Origin: Firmicutes bacterium HGW-Firmicutes-15
GTDB taxonomy: Bacteria; Bacillota; Syntrophomonadia; Syntrophomonadales; Syntrophomonadaceae
Length of the DNA: 51,105 bases
Direction: 5' to 3'
Assembly: GCA_002840245.1 (NCBI GenBank)
Contig: PHAA01000025.1
Coordinates: 1-51,105, forward strand
Shown: positions 28,966 through 38,123 of the stretch, piece by piece
How the letters are laid out: each line of letters starts with the position of its first letter
Numbering within the stretch: position 1 is the stretch's first letter
Notes under the pieces: generated by a model
Databases searched by the model: none
What the model saw: the letters and a program-made list of their open reading frames with translations, nothing else
What the model was told of the DNA's origin: nothing
Translations under genes and position numbers: made by a program

Positions 28966-31900
28966 GTGATTATTGGCAGGATTGATGATAATTCCGCTGA
29001 AAAGAATACTGAGCTTGATCATCTGGATCAATTAAACGCTAAATTAAGCAATATCCTTCGTAAGAAAGATGAAAATATGTTGCTGATTGAAGAGTTGAAT
29101 CAGCAAATAGCTCTTTTAAAGAATGAATTAGACTTATATTCATTAGCTGTTAAAGGAACTCCCAATGATAGAATAAATGACAAAAGCTTTGATGCTACGA
29201 CTCCAACCGAAGTAATCAGATCTATGGCCAATCCCACTAGTGGTTCCAAGAGGATTACTTACTTAAACCGTTTTATTTCCAAGAAATCCTCTCCCGCTCC
29301 ATCTTCCTCACAATTCGATACCAAAGCGCTAGAGGAATCAGGCGACGGTACCACTGATAAAACTGCGACTCCCATCATTACAATGAAACTAGTTGCCTTT
29401 TTGAATGCCAAACATTATATGGTTTTCGGCGACAAAAGGGGCTCTACTCATGGCCATTCCTGGCAATTCCAGATTGAGGCTGAAGTATCAGTCGAAGATA
29501 GTTCCTTCATTAGATTTGAAGATCTGGAACGACATATTGGTAAAATTCTCGAACCTTATCAAAGAAATGTCTTAAATGAAATATCACCTTATAATTTAAT
29601 TGAACCGCTCACGGAAAATATTGCAGCCCTGTTTTTCAACCGACTTGATGATGATTTTAAACAGTTTAACGTCAGGTTAATTAGATTAACAGCCTGGGAA
29701 AATCCTACGAAGGGAATAGAGATTAGCCACAGGCTTAATCACTTCTTTTCTACTGGTGAAAATACAAATAAACCTACGCCTATTCAAATTGAAAGTTTGA
29801 ATCAAGCCTCAGCAACCTTGGAAGTAGCTGAGGAAAGTAGTAATGAGGACTCAGGGATGCCTAATCAGGATGCAGCTAATGATGAAGAAGAGCAGGAAGC
29901 TTGTACACCAGGTTCTTCTTCCAATAATTCATCAGATTCGGGCATTGAACATATAGATGAAACAGTAATGACAGACTCTGACTCAGTAGTTAATGAGAAA
30001 GAAAAGGAAGACCCAATAGAAAACAAGCAAGAAATTGTTGAAAGTGATAGTGATTCAACTTCGGGAGATAATGATCAACGCAATTATAAATGGTGGCATT
30101 ATGTTCTGGCAATATCACTTATTATAGGAGTCGCCGTCTGGGCCTATTGGCCGATATTGACAGCACCCCTCGATAAAATCTATCCCTATGGATCTGATGC
30201 TTGGTGTCATTTGTTTAAAGCTGATTTTTTATCCAAGGAAATTCTTAAAGGTAATTATTACCCGCAATACTATACGTATTGGCACAATGGCGTGCAACCC
30301 TTTAGATACTGGGCACCGTTGACATATTACATCATCGCCTTAATAAATCTCCTTACTAAAAATGTTTTTGTTGCGCTCAACTATTATCTTTTCGGTTGCG
30401 CTATACTGGGTGGGATATGCTGGCTGATTTTTTCTAAACGGATCGGTATATGGCAAGCAGCATTAGGCGGTATTATATGGGTTGTGTGGTTAGATAACAT
30501 TAAAGAAAGCTTTCTATCAGGAAATTATCCACGAGTGCTGACTATTGCTCTACTGCCTTTGTTGTTAGAACTTTTTATTAAAACTATGAAGGAAGAAAAA
30601 AAGGTTATTTATTTTCTCTTTGTTGCACTGCTAATTTGTGCTATAGTGCTTTGTCATCCAATGATTGCTGCAATTTACGGCGTATCCTTACTTTCTTTTG
30701 CCATTTTATTGTGGTTTTGGGGAGACATTTCCTTGAAAGGTTTAATTAGGGGAGGACTTGCTCTTTTTTCTGGACTTCTCATCTCCTCATGGTGGCTATT
30801 ACCGGCTTTAACTGGAGGTGGTGCAGGTTTTAGTGATGAATCCACCCTTAGTCCTACCCGTTTTATTGCTGCTTCAATTTCTTTCAATCCCCACATAAGA
30901 GGATCAATAAACTACTGGGGTATTAGCCTATTAGCACTTATACTGATTTTTGTTTTATCTTGGCGTTATCGGTCAACTTGGGCCAAGAGTTTATTTATAT
31001 CCGGAATATTCTATATTATCCTTACTTTCCCTGAATTCAAATTTTTACAAAATCTTTTACCATTAAATAATTTATTGTGGCCCAAAAGGTTTTCTAGTTT
31101 TTGGTCACTTGCTTTACTTTTATCTGCTTTCTCCCTTAATGCCCAATACCAATTCTCGTTTTTTAAACGAAAACTGTCGACAAAAGCAGTGTTAGCAATA
31201 GTTGTATTTTTCTTTTTAGCCGCAGATAGCTTCTTCTCTCTTCGTGTTCTAGCCCATACCACACCTTTTCCCAATACTATCCTACAATGTATTGAAAGTA
31301 TTAAGCAATATCCGGGATGGAAAGTAGCTACTCTTGATCTTAGCCGCTTGGGTTCAACTCCTTCCTATCTACTACCTACCATTGCAAACCGTGAGCAGGT
31401 TTACGGCTGGGCGTGGCAGGGCGCAACAACAGCTGGAAATGTAATGCTTATTAATACAGCAATGGAGAATAACTGGTATCCTTATATTTTTCAACGACTG
31501 GATCGCATGGGAAGCACTGATCTAATGGTTAAAGAAAATACAATTATAGGTTTATCTACTTTCGGAGAATACGCTTCCCTGGCAGGGTATGAGAAGGTAT
31601 TTTCAGATCAAAAAACCAGTCACTGGCATGGTCTTGATGGCCCTTATATTACCGTTAATCGAAAAAAAGGTATTGCTATCGGAAAATATGCAAGCAACTA
31701 TGCTTTGCAATTCCCTTCTTTGGAAATTGGAAGTTCATTAAAAATTGATGACTATAACATAGAAGAACTAAAGCAATACAAAACCGTTGTTCTAACTGGA
31801 GCTTCATGGTCTTCACAAGCAAAAGCAGAAAAAATGATTATACAATATGCCCAAGCAGGGGGCCGGGTTTTAGTTGATCTTACAGGCTTTCCCGTAAATG

Positions 31901-32574
31901 TTATGGCACGACAGCCTGCCTTTTTAGGTGTGTTCGGTGAAACAATAACAATAAACAAACCACTCACAATATCATCAAAAGATACGGAAATGAAACTTGA
32001 GCCGTTTGCTCTGGAGAACTGGGTTTGCGTTACTCCTCAACCAATAGATCAAATTTTGATCAGCTATAAGCATTACGGTAATGATGCGGCACTACTGGGT
32101 TCTAAAATTATAAGCGATACCCCCCCTATATACTTTCTAGGAGCTAATATAGCTTACCATTCATTCTTAACCCATGATAAAACAGCCATGAATATTTTAC
32201 AGGAAACCCTCGGATTATCAAGCGATTATGAGCAAGCTGAAATTATTCCCTTGCAAGAATACCATGTAAACAAAGATGGCTATTCAATGAGTTATGAAAC
32301 TAGTAATAGCATAGAAGCCATTTTACCTGTAGCAGCACTAGAAGGTATGAAGGCTCGTGTTGATGAGCAACTCATATCCACGCGCACTTATGAAAACTTA
32401 ATTATGGTAAATTTACCTGCAGGAAAGCATACCATTACTCTGGAATTAGTCGATGCTCCTATATTTATTTGGAGTAAATACTTATCCTTGTTTTCAATAT
32501 TATTTATTACTAGTTATATAGTTTTTATTAAACGCAGAAAAAAGGGGGGGAGTTTATCTGACGAAAAACCTTGA
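28966..32574 (+). CDS. Giant membrane protein with PTPS-like domain (XrtG-locus type)
   Basis: 1202 residues in four parts. Residues about 15-60 are coiled coil. About 140-258 is a 6-pyruvoyl-tetrahydropterin-synthase-like domain: zinc-type histidines in FLNAKHYMVF and STHGHSW and a Glu-rich C-terminal half, but the catalytic Cys four residues before HGH is Arg. An acidic low-complexity linker follows (about 265-370). From about 376 a polytopic region of 10 or more membrane segments begins, with a first loop (YPYGSDAWCHLFKADFL) like GT-C glycosyltransferases or the PTPS-related membrane family; then an outside domain (about 780-1165) and a last membrane segment with a basic tail. GTG start, AAGGAG upstream. 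Domains of this PTPS-like family are known near XrtG exosortases in Firmicutes, as here. Likely a surface-glycan glycosyltransferase or its partner; the reaction is unknown. Confidence 0.8.
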   Translation: MIIGRIDDNSAEKNTELDHLDQLNAKLSNILRKKDENMLLIEELNQQIALLKNELDLYSLAVKGTPNDRINDKSFDATTPTEVIRSMANPTSGSKRITYLNRFISKKSSPAPSSSQFDTKALEESGDGTTDKTATPIITMKLVAFLNAKHYMVFGDKRGSTHGHSWQFQIEAEVSVEDSSFIRFEDLERHIGKILEPYQRNVLNEISPYNLIEPLTENIAALFFNRLDDDFKQFNVRLIRLTAWENPTKGIEISHRLNHFFSTGENTNKPTPIQIESLNQASATLEVAEESSNEDSGMPNQDAANDEEEQEACTPGSSSNNSSDSGIEHIDETVMTDSDSVVNEKEKEDPIENKQEIVESDSDSTSGDNDQRNYKWWHYVLAISLIIGVAVWAYWPILTAPLDKIYPYGSDAWCHLFKADFLSKEILKGNYYPQYYTYWHNGVQPFRYWAPLTYYIIALINLLTKNVFVALNYYLFGCAILGGICWLIFSKRIGIWQAALGGIIWVVWLDNIKESFLSGNYPRVLTIALLPLLLELFIKTMKEEKKVIYFLFVALLICAIVLCHPMIAAIYGVSLLSFAILLWFWGDISLKGLIRGGLALFSGLLISSWWLLPALTGGGAGFSDESTLSPTRFIAASISFNPHIRGSINYWGISLLALILIFVLSWRYRSTWAKSLFISGIFYIILTFPEFKFLQNLLPLNNLLWPKRFSSFWSLALLLSAFSLNAQYQFSFFKRKLSTKAVLAIVVFFFLAADSFFSLRVLAHTTPFPNTILQCIESIKQYPGWKVATLDLSRLGSTPSYLLPTIANREQVYGWAWQGATTAGNVMLINTAMENNWYPYIFQRLDRMGSTDLMVKENTIIGLSTFGEYASLAGYEKVFSDQKTSHWHGLDGPYITVNRKKGIAIGKYASNYALQFPSLEIGSSLKIDDYNIEELKQYKTVVLTGASWSSQAKAEKMIIQYAQAGGRVLVDLTGFPVNVMARQPAFLGVFGETITINKPLTISSKDTEMKLEPFALENWVCVTPQPIDQILISYKHYGNDAALLGSKIISDTPPIYFLGANIAYHSFLTHDKTAMNILQETLGLSSDYEQAEIIPLQEYHVNKDGYSMSYETSNSIEAILPVAALEGMKARVDEQLISTRTYENLIMVNLPAGKHTITLELVDAPIFIWSKYLSLFSILFITSYIVFIKRRKKGGSLSDEKP

Positions 32575-32614
32575 TATTTAGATCAGTAGGAATTCTTTTT
32601 TTGGGGGGGTATCA

Positions 32615-33568
32615 GTGTATAAAGGCAAGACAGTTGCTGCGGTCATTCCAGCTCATAATGAAGAGCTTCTTATAGGAAGAGTAATAGATACCATGCCTTC
32701 CTATGTGGACAAGATTATTATAGTCGATGACTGCAGTACCGATCAAACTGCTCAAATAGTTCATAACTACCAAGTAGAGTTTCCAGAACGTATATATTTG
32801 CTCCAGCATAAGATTAATCAAGGGGTCGGGGGGGCCTTTACTACCGGGTATAAATGGTGTAGGGATCATGAAATGGATATTACTGTAGCAATGGACGGTG
32901 ATGGGCAGATGGATCCCGATGATTTGCCTGCTCTTCTTGATCCAATTGCAAATGACGAAGTAGACTATACAAAGGGCAATCGTCTGTTCTCAGGCAAAGC
33001 GTGGAAAGAAATTCCCCGTATTCGTTATCTGGGTAATGCAAGCCTTTCTTTGTTAACAAAAATTGCTTCCGGGTACTGGCATGTAGCTGATTCGCAATCT
33101 GGCTACCGGGTTGCCAATTTGAAAGTCTTGAAGACATTGAATCTTGATAATATCTATAAAAAGTATGGCATGCCGAATGATATGCTGGTAAAATTAAATA
33201 TTCATAATTTCCGAGTACGGGATGTACCAATTAGGGCGATTTATAACATCGGTGAAAAGTCAGGATTCAAACCTGTACGTATTATACCCTCTTTATCGAG
33301 GTTGATAGCCAAATTGTTCTTTATCCGCATGGTACAGAAATACATAATTCGGGATTTCCATCCCTTGATATTTTTTTACTTTTTAGCCATATTCCTTCTC
33401 GGATTGTGCGGACCAGTTCTGACAATAAGGTTAGCTATCATATGGGTTATAAATGGTCATATCCCTTCAATTAATGCGCTAGCACTTATGATGGTTACAA
33501 TCGCCGGGATACAGTTTCTTCTGTTTGCTATGTGGTTTGATATGGAAGATAATCGAGATTTACGCTAA
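32615..33568 (+). CDS. Family 2 glycosyltransferase, polyprenyl-phosphate sugar synthase-like
   Basis: 317 residues. The N-terminal catalytic domain resembles dolichol-phosphate mannose synthase: VAAVIPAHNEELLIGRVIDTMP, IIVDDCSTDQTA, NQGVGGAFTTGYKWC, and the metal-binding MDGDGQMDPDDLPALL. Two membrane segments close the protein (about residues 248-275 and 282-308). Expected to load a sugar from a nucleotide donor onto a polyprenyl phosphate on the inner face of the membrane, feeding a GT-C-type enzyme such as the upstream 1202-residue protein. GTG start after a G-rich site; 40 bases after the upstream gene. Confidence 0.87.
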   Translation: MYKGKTVAAVIPAHNEELLIGRVIDTMPSYVDKIIIVDDCSTDQTAQIVHNYQVEFPERIYLLQHKINQGVGGAFTTGYKWCRDHEMDITVAMDGDGQMDPDDLPALLDPIANDEVDYTKGNRLFSGKAWKEIPRIRYLGNASLSLLTKIASGYWHVADSQSGYRVANLKVLKTLNLDNIYKKYGMPNDMLVKLNIHNFRVRDVPIRAIYNIGEKSGFKPVRIIPSLSRLIAKLFFIRMVQKYIIRDFHPLIFFYFLAIFLLGLCGPVLTIRLAIIWVINGHIPSINALALMMVTIAGIQFLLFAMWFDMEDNRDLR

Positions 33569-33658
33569 ACTTTAGTCTTAATATCTACTATGACGCCACG
33601 TATTGAAACAGATAGTTCCATATTTGGTATATTCAATTAGAAGAAAGGATGAAATAAA

Positions 33659-34015
33659 TTGGCACAAACTCTTCCCTTAATATTTATCGATATAATTCTT
33701 CTTGTCCTGGGGCAGGTTCTTTGGAAGATGGGGGTAAGTAGAATAGGTGTTCTCCAATTAGATAATGTACTCACTGCACTAACATCCCCTTTAATCTGGA
33801 CAGGCATTGGTCTATATGGACTTGCTACAATTATATGGCTTATTGTACTATCTAGAGCAAATCTTAGTACAGTATATCCTATGCAGAGTATGGCCTATGT
33901 TTTTGGGATGATGGGAGGCATCTTCTTTTTTGGGGAAAGAGTCCCAATTATTGGATGGGTAGGTATTGCATTTATTCTACTGGGTGTTTTTCTTACCAGT
34001 ACTGGGCTGAAATAA
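33659..34015 (+). CDS. SMR/EamA-type small membrane protein (ArnE-like)
   Basis: 118 residues with four membrane segments, the layout of small multidrug resistance and of the ArnE/ArnF flippase subunits. The TVYPMQSMAYVFGMMGG stretch and the closing GWVGIAFILLGVFLTSTGLK are typical of the EamA half. Next to a polyprenyl-phosphate glycosyltransferase the most likely role is moving a lipid-linked sugar across the membrane, rather than drug export. TTG start with AAAGGATG upstream. As a single half-size protein it should act as a dimer. Confidence 0.75.
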   Translation: MAQTLPLIFIDIILLVLGQVLWKMGVSRIGVLQLDNVLTALTSPLIWTGIGLYGLATIIWLIVLSRANLSTVYPMQSMAYVFGMMGGIFFFGERVPIIGWVGIAFILLGVFLTSTGLK

Positions 34016-34017
34016 TA

Positions 34018-34040
34018 TAAAGAAGTCAGATTACTTCTTT
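34018..34040 (+). terminator. Weak hairpin before the methyltransferase gene
   Basis: AAAGAAGT / ACTTCTTT, an 8-bp stem with a 7-base loop, followed by AATAATTATTTT. A possible weak terminator or processing site between the SMR-like gene and the next gene. Confidence 0.4.
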
Positions 34041-34069
34041 AATAATTATTTTATTGAGGGGAGATTAAG

Positions 34070-34678
34070 ATGGCAACAGACCCGGATAGATTCCAAGGCC
34101 TCTCGTATTATAAGTATCATACCAACAATGTAATTTACAACAGATTGGTAAGGTCTTTTAAGAATGATATGAAAGAATTGTTAAATAGTATTGTTTTTAA
34201 GCGAGTTCTTGAAGCTGGTTGCGGTGAAGGTAAAATTACTGACCATATTAACACATGCTATCCTCAATTAGAACTTTTAGAGGGATTCGATATTAATAGT
34301 GATTTAATTCAAACAACCCAGGATTTATTAACTAACATTTCATTTAAGGTGGCTTCAATATATGAGCCTCCGTATCCTCCTGATTCATTTGATTTGGTTG
34401 TTTGTTGTGAAGTCCTAGAACACCTGGAAAAACCAGAAATCGCATTAAATCAGATATTTAATATTTCATCAAAATATATCCTGTTGAGTGTTCCCAATGA
34501 ACCAATCTGGAGTATTGCGAATATGATTAGAGGTAAATATATAAAGAGTTTCGGTAATACTCCAGGCCATATTAATCGTTGGTCAGTTAATTCTTTTCTT
34601 ACTTTAGTCGAAGATTATGGACATATTATAGGCATAAGAAAACCTTTCCCATGGACAATGGTGTTGTTAGAAAAATAA
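34070..34678 (+). CDS. Class I SAM-dependent methyltransferase
   Basis: 202 residues. Rossmann motifs: VLEAGCGEGKITDHI (SAM-binding motif I, about residues 44-58), FDINSDLI (motif II acidic residue) and FDLVVCCEVLEHLEKPEIAL (motif III/IV with the EVLEHL block). This pattern is typical of enzymes methylating small molecules, sugars or quinones. In this locus a lipid-linked sugar or a surface polymer is a reasonable target, but that is inference. ATG start with GAGGGGAG upstream. The stop abuts the convergent dehydrogenase gene with no gap. Confidence 0.85.
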   Translation: MATDPDRFQGLSYYKYHTNNVIYNRLVRSFKNDMKELLNSIVFKRVLEAGCGEGKITDHINTCYPQLELLEGFDINSDLIQTTQDLLTNISFKVASIYEPPYPPDSFDLVVCCEVLEHLEKPEIALNQIFNISSKYILLSVPNEPIWSIANMIRGKYIKSFGNTPGHINRWSVNSFLTLVEDYGHIIGIRKPFPWTMVLLEK

Positions 34679-35974
34679 TTATAGCACTTCAACCCTTTCA
34701 CTACGGAACTGTTCAAAGGCATTACGAGTATCAAATATTATATTGGAATTTTGGAAGATAAAATTATAGTCAAATCCGCTATGAGGAGTAACCATTAAAA
34801 CTACATCTGAAGCATTTAGTATTGATTTATTTAATACCTCAATGCTCCTAACTTCCGAACCATTCTGATCAGTAAAAACCGGCACCAACGGATCATAATA
34901 ATTTATATTTGAGCCATATTTCTTAAGCTTTTCATATAGCATTAAAGCGGGTGATTCCCTAACATCATTAACATCTTTCTTATATGCAATGCCAAGCATA
35001 AGAACATTTGAGCCATTCAATGCTTTTTTTTGCTTGTTCAAAATACGAAATAACTTTTCCACCGTAAAATCAACCATATTTTCGTTTATATCAGATGCCA
35101 GTTCAATCGATCTATTGTAAAAACCAAAGTGCTTTGCTTTCCAAGAGAGATATACAGGATCTAGTGGTATGCAGTGTCCGCCTATACCCGGACCTGGGTA
35201 AAAAGGCATAAATCCGAATGGCTTGGTCTTTGCCGCATTTATTACATTCCAAACATTAATACCCATTTTGTCACACATCATAGCCATTTCATTTACAAAG
35301 GCAATATTTACAGCTCGAAAAGAGTTCTCCAGTAACTTGCACATTTCAGCCTCTTCGCAACTGTTAACCACAACTGTCTGATCAACTATTAAAGAATAAA
35401 AGGCCTCAGCAAGTTCAGTAGATTTCTCTGATGCTCCGCCAATTACTTTAGGAGTATTACGAGTTTTATAAATCGGATTTCCCGGGTCAACCCTCTCTGG
35501 ACTAAACGCTGCATAAAAGTCAATATCTAATCTGCAACCAATTAATTCCAATTCGTTTACTATTAATTCTCTAGTAGTTCCAGGGTAAGTTGTCGATTCC
35601 AGGATAATTAATTTGCCCGGTTCTAAATACTTTTTTATACTTTCCATTGCTTTAAGAATAAAACTAATATCTGGTGTTTTAGATTTTGAAAGTGGTGTAG
35701 GAACCGCTATATCAATTATGTCGACATCTCGCACACAACTGTAATCCACTGTTGCATGAAGTCTATTATTTAGAACGCATGCTGATAACTCCTCATCACT
35801 TACATCCTGAACATATGATTGAGCATTTCTTATCATTTCGATCTTCTTTTCATCAATATCAATGCCCAAAACATTGAATCCAGCCTTGGCGGCTTCAACT
35901 GCTAGAGGCAGTCCAACATATCCAAGACCAATTATTGCTATTTTTGCTTCTTTACTACGTATTTTCTCCAACAT
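34679..35974 (-). CDS. UDP-sugar 6-dehydrogenase (UDP-GlcNAc/ManNAc type)
   Basis: NAD-dependent four-electron oxidation of a UDP-hexosamine to its uronic acid. 431 residues: N-terminal NAD fold IAIIGLGYVGLPLAVEAAKAG, central SFSPERVDPGNP-like stretch (here AAFSPERVDPGNPIYKTRNTPKVIGG), the catalytic Cys in GPGIGGHCIPLDPVYLSWKAK, and the C-terminal domain with GIAYKKDVNDVRESPA. The SPERVDPGN and GGHCIPLDP motifs match the WbpA/WecC group rather than UDP-glucose dehydrogenase. It is transcribed towards the sugar genes to its left and probably provides a uronic-acid precursor for the same polymer. Confidence 0.9.
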   Translation of the reverse strand: MLEKIRSKEAKIAIIGLGYVGLPLAVEAAKAGFNVLGIDIDEKKIEMIRNAQSYVQDVSDEELSACVLNNRLHATVDYSCVRDVDIIDIAVPTPLSKSKTPDISFILKAMESIKKYLEPGKLIILESTTYPGTTRELIVNELELIGCRLDIDFYAAFSPERVDPGNPIYKTRNTPKVIGGASEKSTELAEAFYSLIVDQTVVVNSCEEAEMCKLLENSFRAVNIAFVNEMAMMCDKMGINVWNVINAAKTKPFGFMPFYPGPGIGGHCIPLDPVYLSWKAKHFGFYNRSIELASDINENMVDFTVEKLFRILNKQKKALNGSNVLMLGIAYKKDVNDVRESPALMLYEKLKKYGSNINYYDPLVPVFTDQNGSEVRSIEVLNKSILNASDVVLMVTPHSGFDYNFIFQNSNIIFDTRNAFEQFRSERVEVL

Positions 35975-36074
35975 TAATTATTTCTCCATTCATTTATTAA
36001 TTTATAAAATATAAATTTTAAAAATGAAATAACACGATCAAATCATTGATTTAATTGTTACTCACCTAAAAACA

Positions 36075-37139
36075 TTATTCTGAGGCATATTTAAAACCAT
36101 CGCGCATAGTTGTTACTAATCCATCGCTTTCAGGCATTTGGCTTAGCCATTCACAAAGTTGAGTAAAATTAGAAGCATCCCAATACCACATATCATTGCC
36201 ATAACCTAAATCACCGGGATTCAGAATACTGTGTAATTCGAGAATACACCATTTTTTGTTTTTTATTGCATCCTGGAGAATTGGTAATAATTGTGTAAAG
36301 GTAGTTTTTGATGTAATTATACTGGCTGTAAGCATATATTTATTATTTGGAGGATAAACCATATTGTTTAAGACATTAATATTAGTAGAACCAACAGCTA
36401 TTCCTGACCTTGCACAAGATAATCCTGCATCTGCAAACCACTTACTATTAACAGATATATTAGCCGAATTTACGGTATTATTAGGTGAGGCAAAAGTTTC
36501 TACTTTACCATCTCTAGTTATACCCCATTGATTTAATTTAACTATACAGGCATTAAGGTCAGCTTCTGTATTCATATGTTGGTCGCCATGTGCTGCAATC
36601 TCAAATCCCAGACTATTGCAATATTGTAACTGAGTAATTGAACAAGCCCCATCTGCCCCACTCTTAGTACTCCAACTAGGATTGTACGATCCATCTGTCC
36701 ACCCCGTTATTGCAAAGGTAGTTGCTGTAAGATGATATCTCTGCATGATAGGTACTGCTACCCTGGCAAAATCTTTGCGGGCATCATCAAAAGTAAGCGT
36801 TATCATACCTTGCCCTTGAAATTTCACTTTTGGGTTAGTTGTAACCTCTGATTCTAAATAAGCTCTAGCGGCATCTCCTGGAATTATAATATTTGCTGCT
36901 TGGACACCCTGATCCGATTTAACATCAGCTCCAAGTGTTTCACTAATGACCACACTGGGAACCATAACCCTGTCATGTTTAATATTTGCTGCTTGGATAT
37001 CCTGATCCGAGTTAACATCAGCTCCAAGCGTTTCATTAATGACCCCACTGGGAACCATAACCCTGTCATGTATTAGCGGTACATCAGTATTAACGACTGC
37101 TATTATAATGAAAATAGAAATTACCAACAACATACCCAA
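36075..37139 (-). CDS. Membrane-anchored polysaccharide deacetylase family protein
   Basis: About 354 residues. An N-terminal hydrophobic segment (signal peptide or anchor), a spacer containing a duplicated 31-residue unit (residues 24-85), then a NodB-type domain from about residue 110: motif 1 ITLTFDDARKDF and motif 2 AAHGDQHMN supply the Asp-His-His metal site. Acts outside the cell on an N- or O-acetylated glycan. The first in-frame conventional start is a TTG at 37139, without a ribosome site. In the same frame AGAGGG (37184-37179) lies nine bases before an ATT at 37169, which would add LYNHRNALLLG and give a proper positively charged signal-peptide start; initiation at AUU is possible. 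Diverges from the XrtG operon. Confidence 0.83.
   Translation of the reverse strand: MGMLLVISIFIIIAVVNTDVPLIHDRVMVPSGVINETLGADVNSDQDIQAANIKHDRVMVPSVVISETLGADVKSDQGVQAANIIIPGDAARAYLESEVTTNPKVKFQGQGMITLTFDDARKDFARVAVPIMQRYHLTATTFAITGWTDGSYNPSWSTKSGADGACSITQLQYCNSLGFEIAAHGDQHMNTEADLNACIVKLNQWGITRDGKVETFASPNNTVNSANISVNSKWFADAGLSCARSGIAVGSTNINVLNNMVYPPNNKYMLTASIITSKTTFTQLLPILQDAIKNKKWCILELHSILNPGDLGYGNDMWYWDASNFTQLCEWLSQMPESDGLVTTMRDGFKYASE
36888..37070 (-). repeat. Tandem duplication in deacetylase spacer
   Basis: Two adjacent in-frame units of 93 and about 90 bases (37070-36978 and 36977-36888) encode HDRVMVPSxVIxETLGADVxSDQxxQAANI twice. I count about six differences over 90 aligned bases, so the duplication is fairly young. 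It lengthens the linker between membrane anchor and catalytic domain. Confidence 0.9.
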
Positions 37140-37325
37140 TAACAGAGCATTTCTGTGGTTATATAAAATAGTAATTCACCCTCTACAATTTCAGATAATT
37201 ATATCATAATTTTCCAATGCCTGTAATACAATTCATCTTTGCCCTATTGTAGTTTAATATAATGAAAATCTATTGTTATTAAAGTAAATTTTTGTTATTT
37301 TAAAGGAATACTTAGTAGATTCTTA

Positions 37326-37334
37326 TGTTATAAT
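37326..37334 (+). promoter_or_regulatory. Extended -10 promoter candidate of the XrtG operon
   Basis: TGTTATAAT is a perfect extended -10 element (TGn followed by TATAAT) about 110 bases before the first gene of the operon. No good -35 box is present, as is common for extended -10 promoters. It lies in the 290-base region between divergent genes. Confidence 0.5.
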
Positions 37335-37445
37335 TATGCCACTAAGATCTTTCAGTTTGGGATCAATTTGTAAGAACTATGTCTTTTATGAATTTGACGC
37401 AATAGAAATAGATTAAGAATAGAATAGTGAGAGGTGAGGTTAAGG

Positions 37446-38123
37446 ATGGTCCGAATTAATAAATGGTTTGTAGGATTTATTTCCCTGATGTTAATACTCC
37501 TAATCTATCCTTGCACAGCCTTCGCAGCTAATATCCAGATAGATGGTAATTTTGATGATTGGCAAGGGAAAGCTTCTATTGCTGATCCTACTTATGATGC
37601 CTTTCCCAGCGGCGATATAGTTAAGTTTTATTGGGCAACTAATGAAGGTGATTCTAACCTCTATTTTATGATAGATCGGCTTGGGTTCGGGGAGCATAAT
37701 GACCCCCTTCCTGTTACCTACCGCCTAAACCTGGATATTAATGATAATGGTATATACCACAATGGGATCGACCGTTATGCACTTATTACCTATGCTCCTT
37801 TTTTGGATGGTTTAATCACAGTTATGGTTTTCAAAGGTAATGATCAGTGGATAAACTACTATATAGGCAACTGGGGTGAAGGAGGCCGAGATGGAGGGCA
37901 GAAGTGTGAGTTTTCCATCCAGAGTGATGATTTGAGTAATTACCCAGGCCAGTCTTTGAGAATGTATGTTACTAGTTATGGTCTTATAGAAGACCGCGTT
38001 CCTGATACCGGTGATATACAATGGTCCCCGATACCGATTCTGGGTACGTGGGTACTTGGGGGAATCTTTGTACTTGGATTAATATTTGCATCTATTAAAA
38101 TAGTGAGAAACAAAACAACATGA
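37446..38123 (+). CDS. Secreted protein with C-terminal sorting-like tail (Firmicu-CTERM type)
   Basis: About 225 residues. An N-terminal signal peptide (VRINKWFVGFISLMLILLIYPC..., predicted cut after AFA) is followed by a beta-rich domain opening IQIDGNFDDWQG, a pattern shared with DOMON/CBM9-like domains. The C-terminus is tripartite: SPIPILGTW, a hydrophobic helix, and a short basic tail IKIVRNKTT. That layout and the exosortase gene next door fit the Firmicu-CTERM class of predicted XrtG substrates. The frame also opens at a GTG (37434), but the ATG at 37446 has GAGG six bases upstream. The stop overlaps the xrtG start. Carbohydrate binding is only an inference from the fold pattern. Confidence 0.78.
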   Translation: MVRINKWFVGFISLMLILLIYPCTAFAANIQIDGNFDDWQGKASIADPTYDAFPSGDIVKFYWATNEGDSNLYFMIDRLGFGEHNDPLPVTYRLNLDINDNGIYHNGIDRYALITYAPFLDGLITVMVFKGNDQWINYYIGNWGEGGRDGGQKCEFSIQSDDLSNYPGQSLRMYVTSYGLIEDRVPDTGDIQWSPIPILGTWVLGGIFVLGLIFASIKIVRNKTT

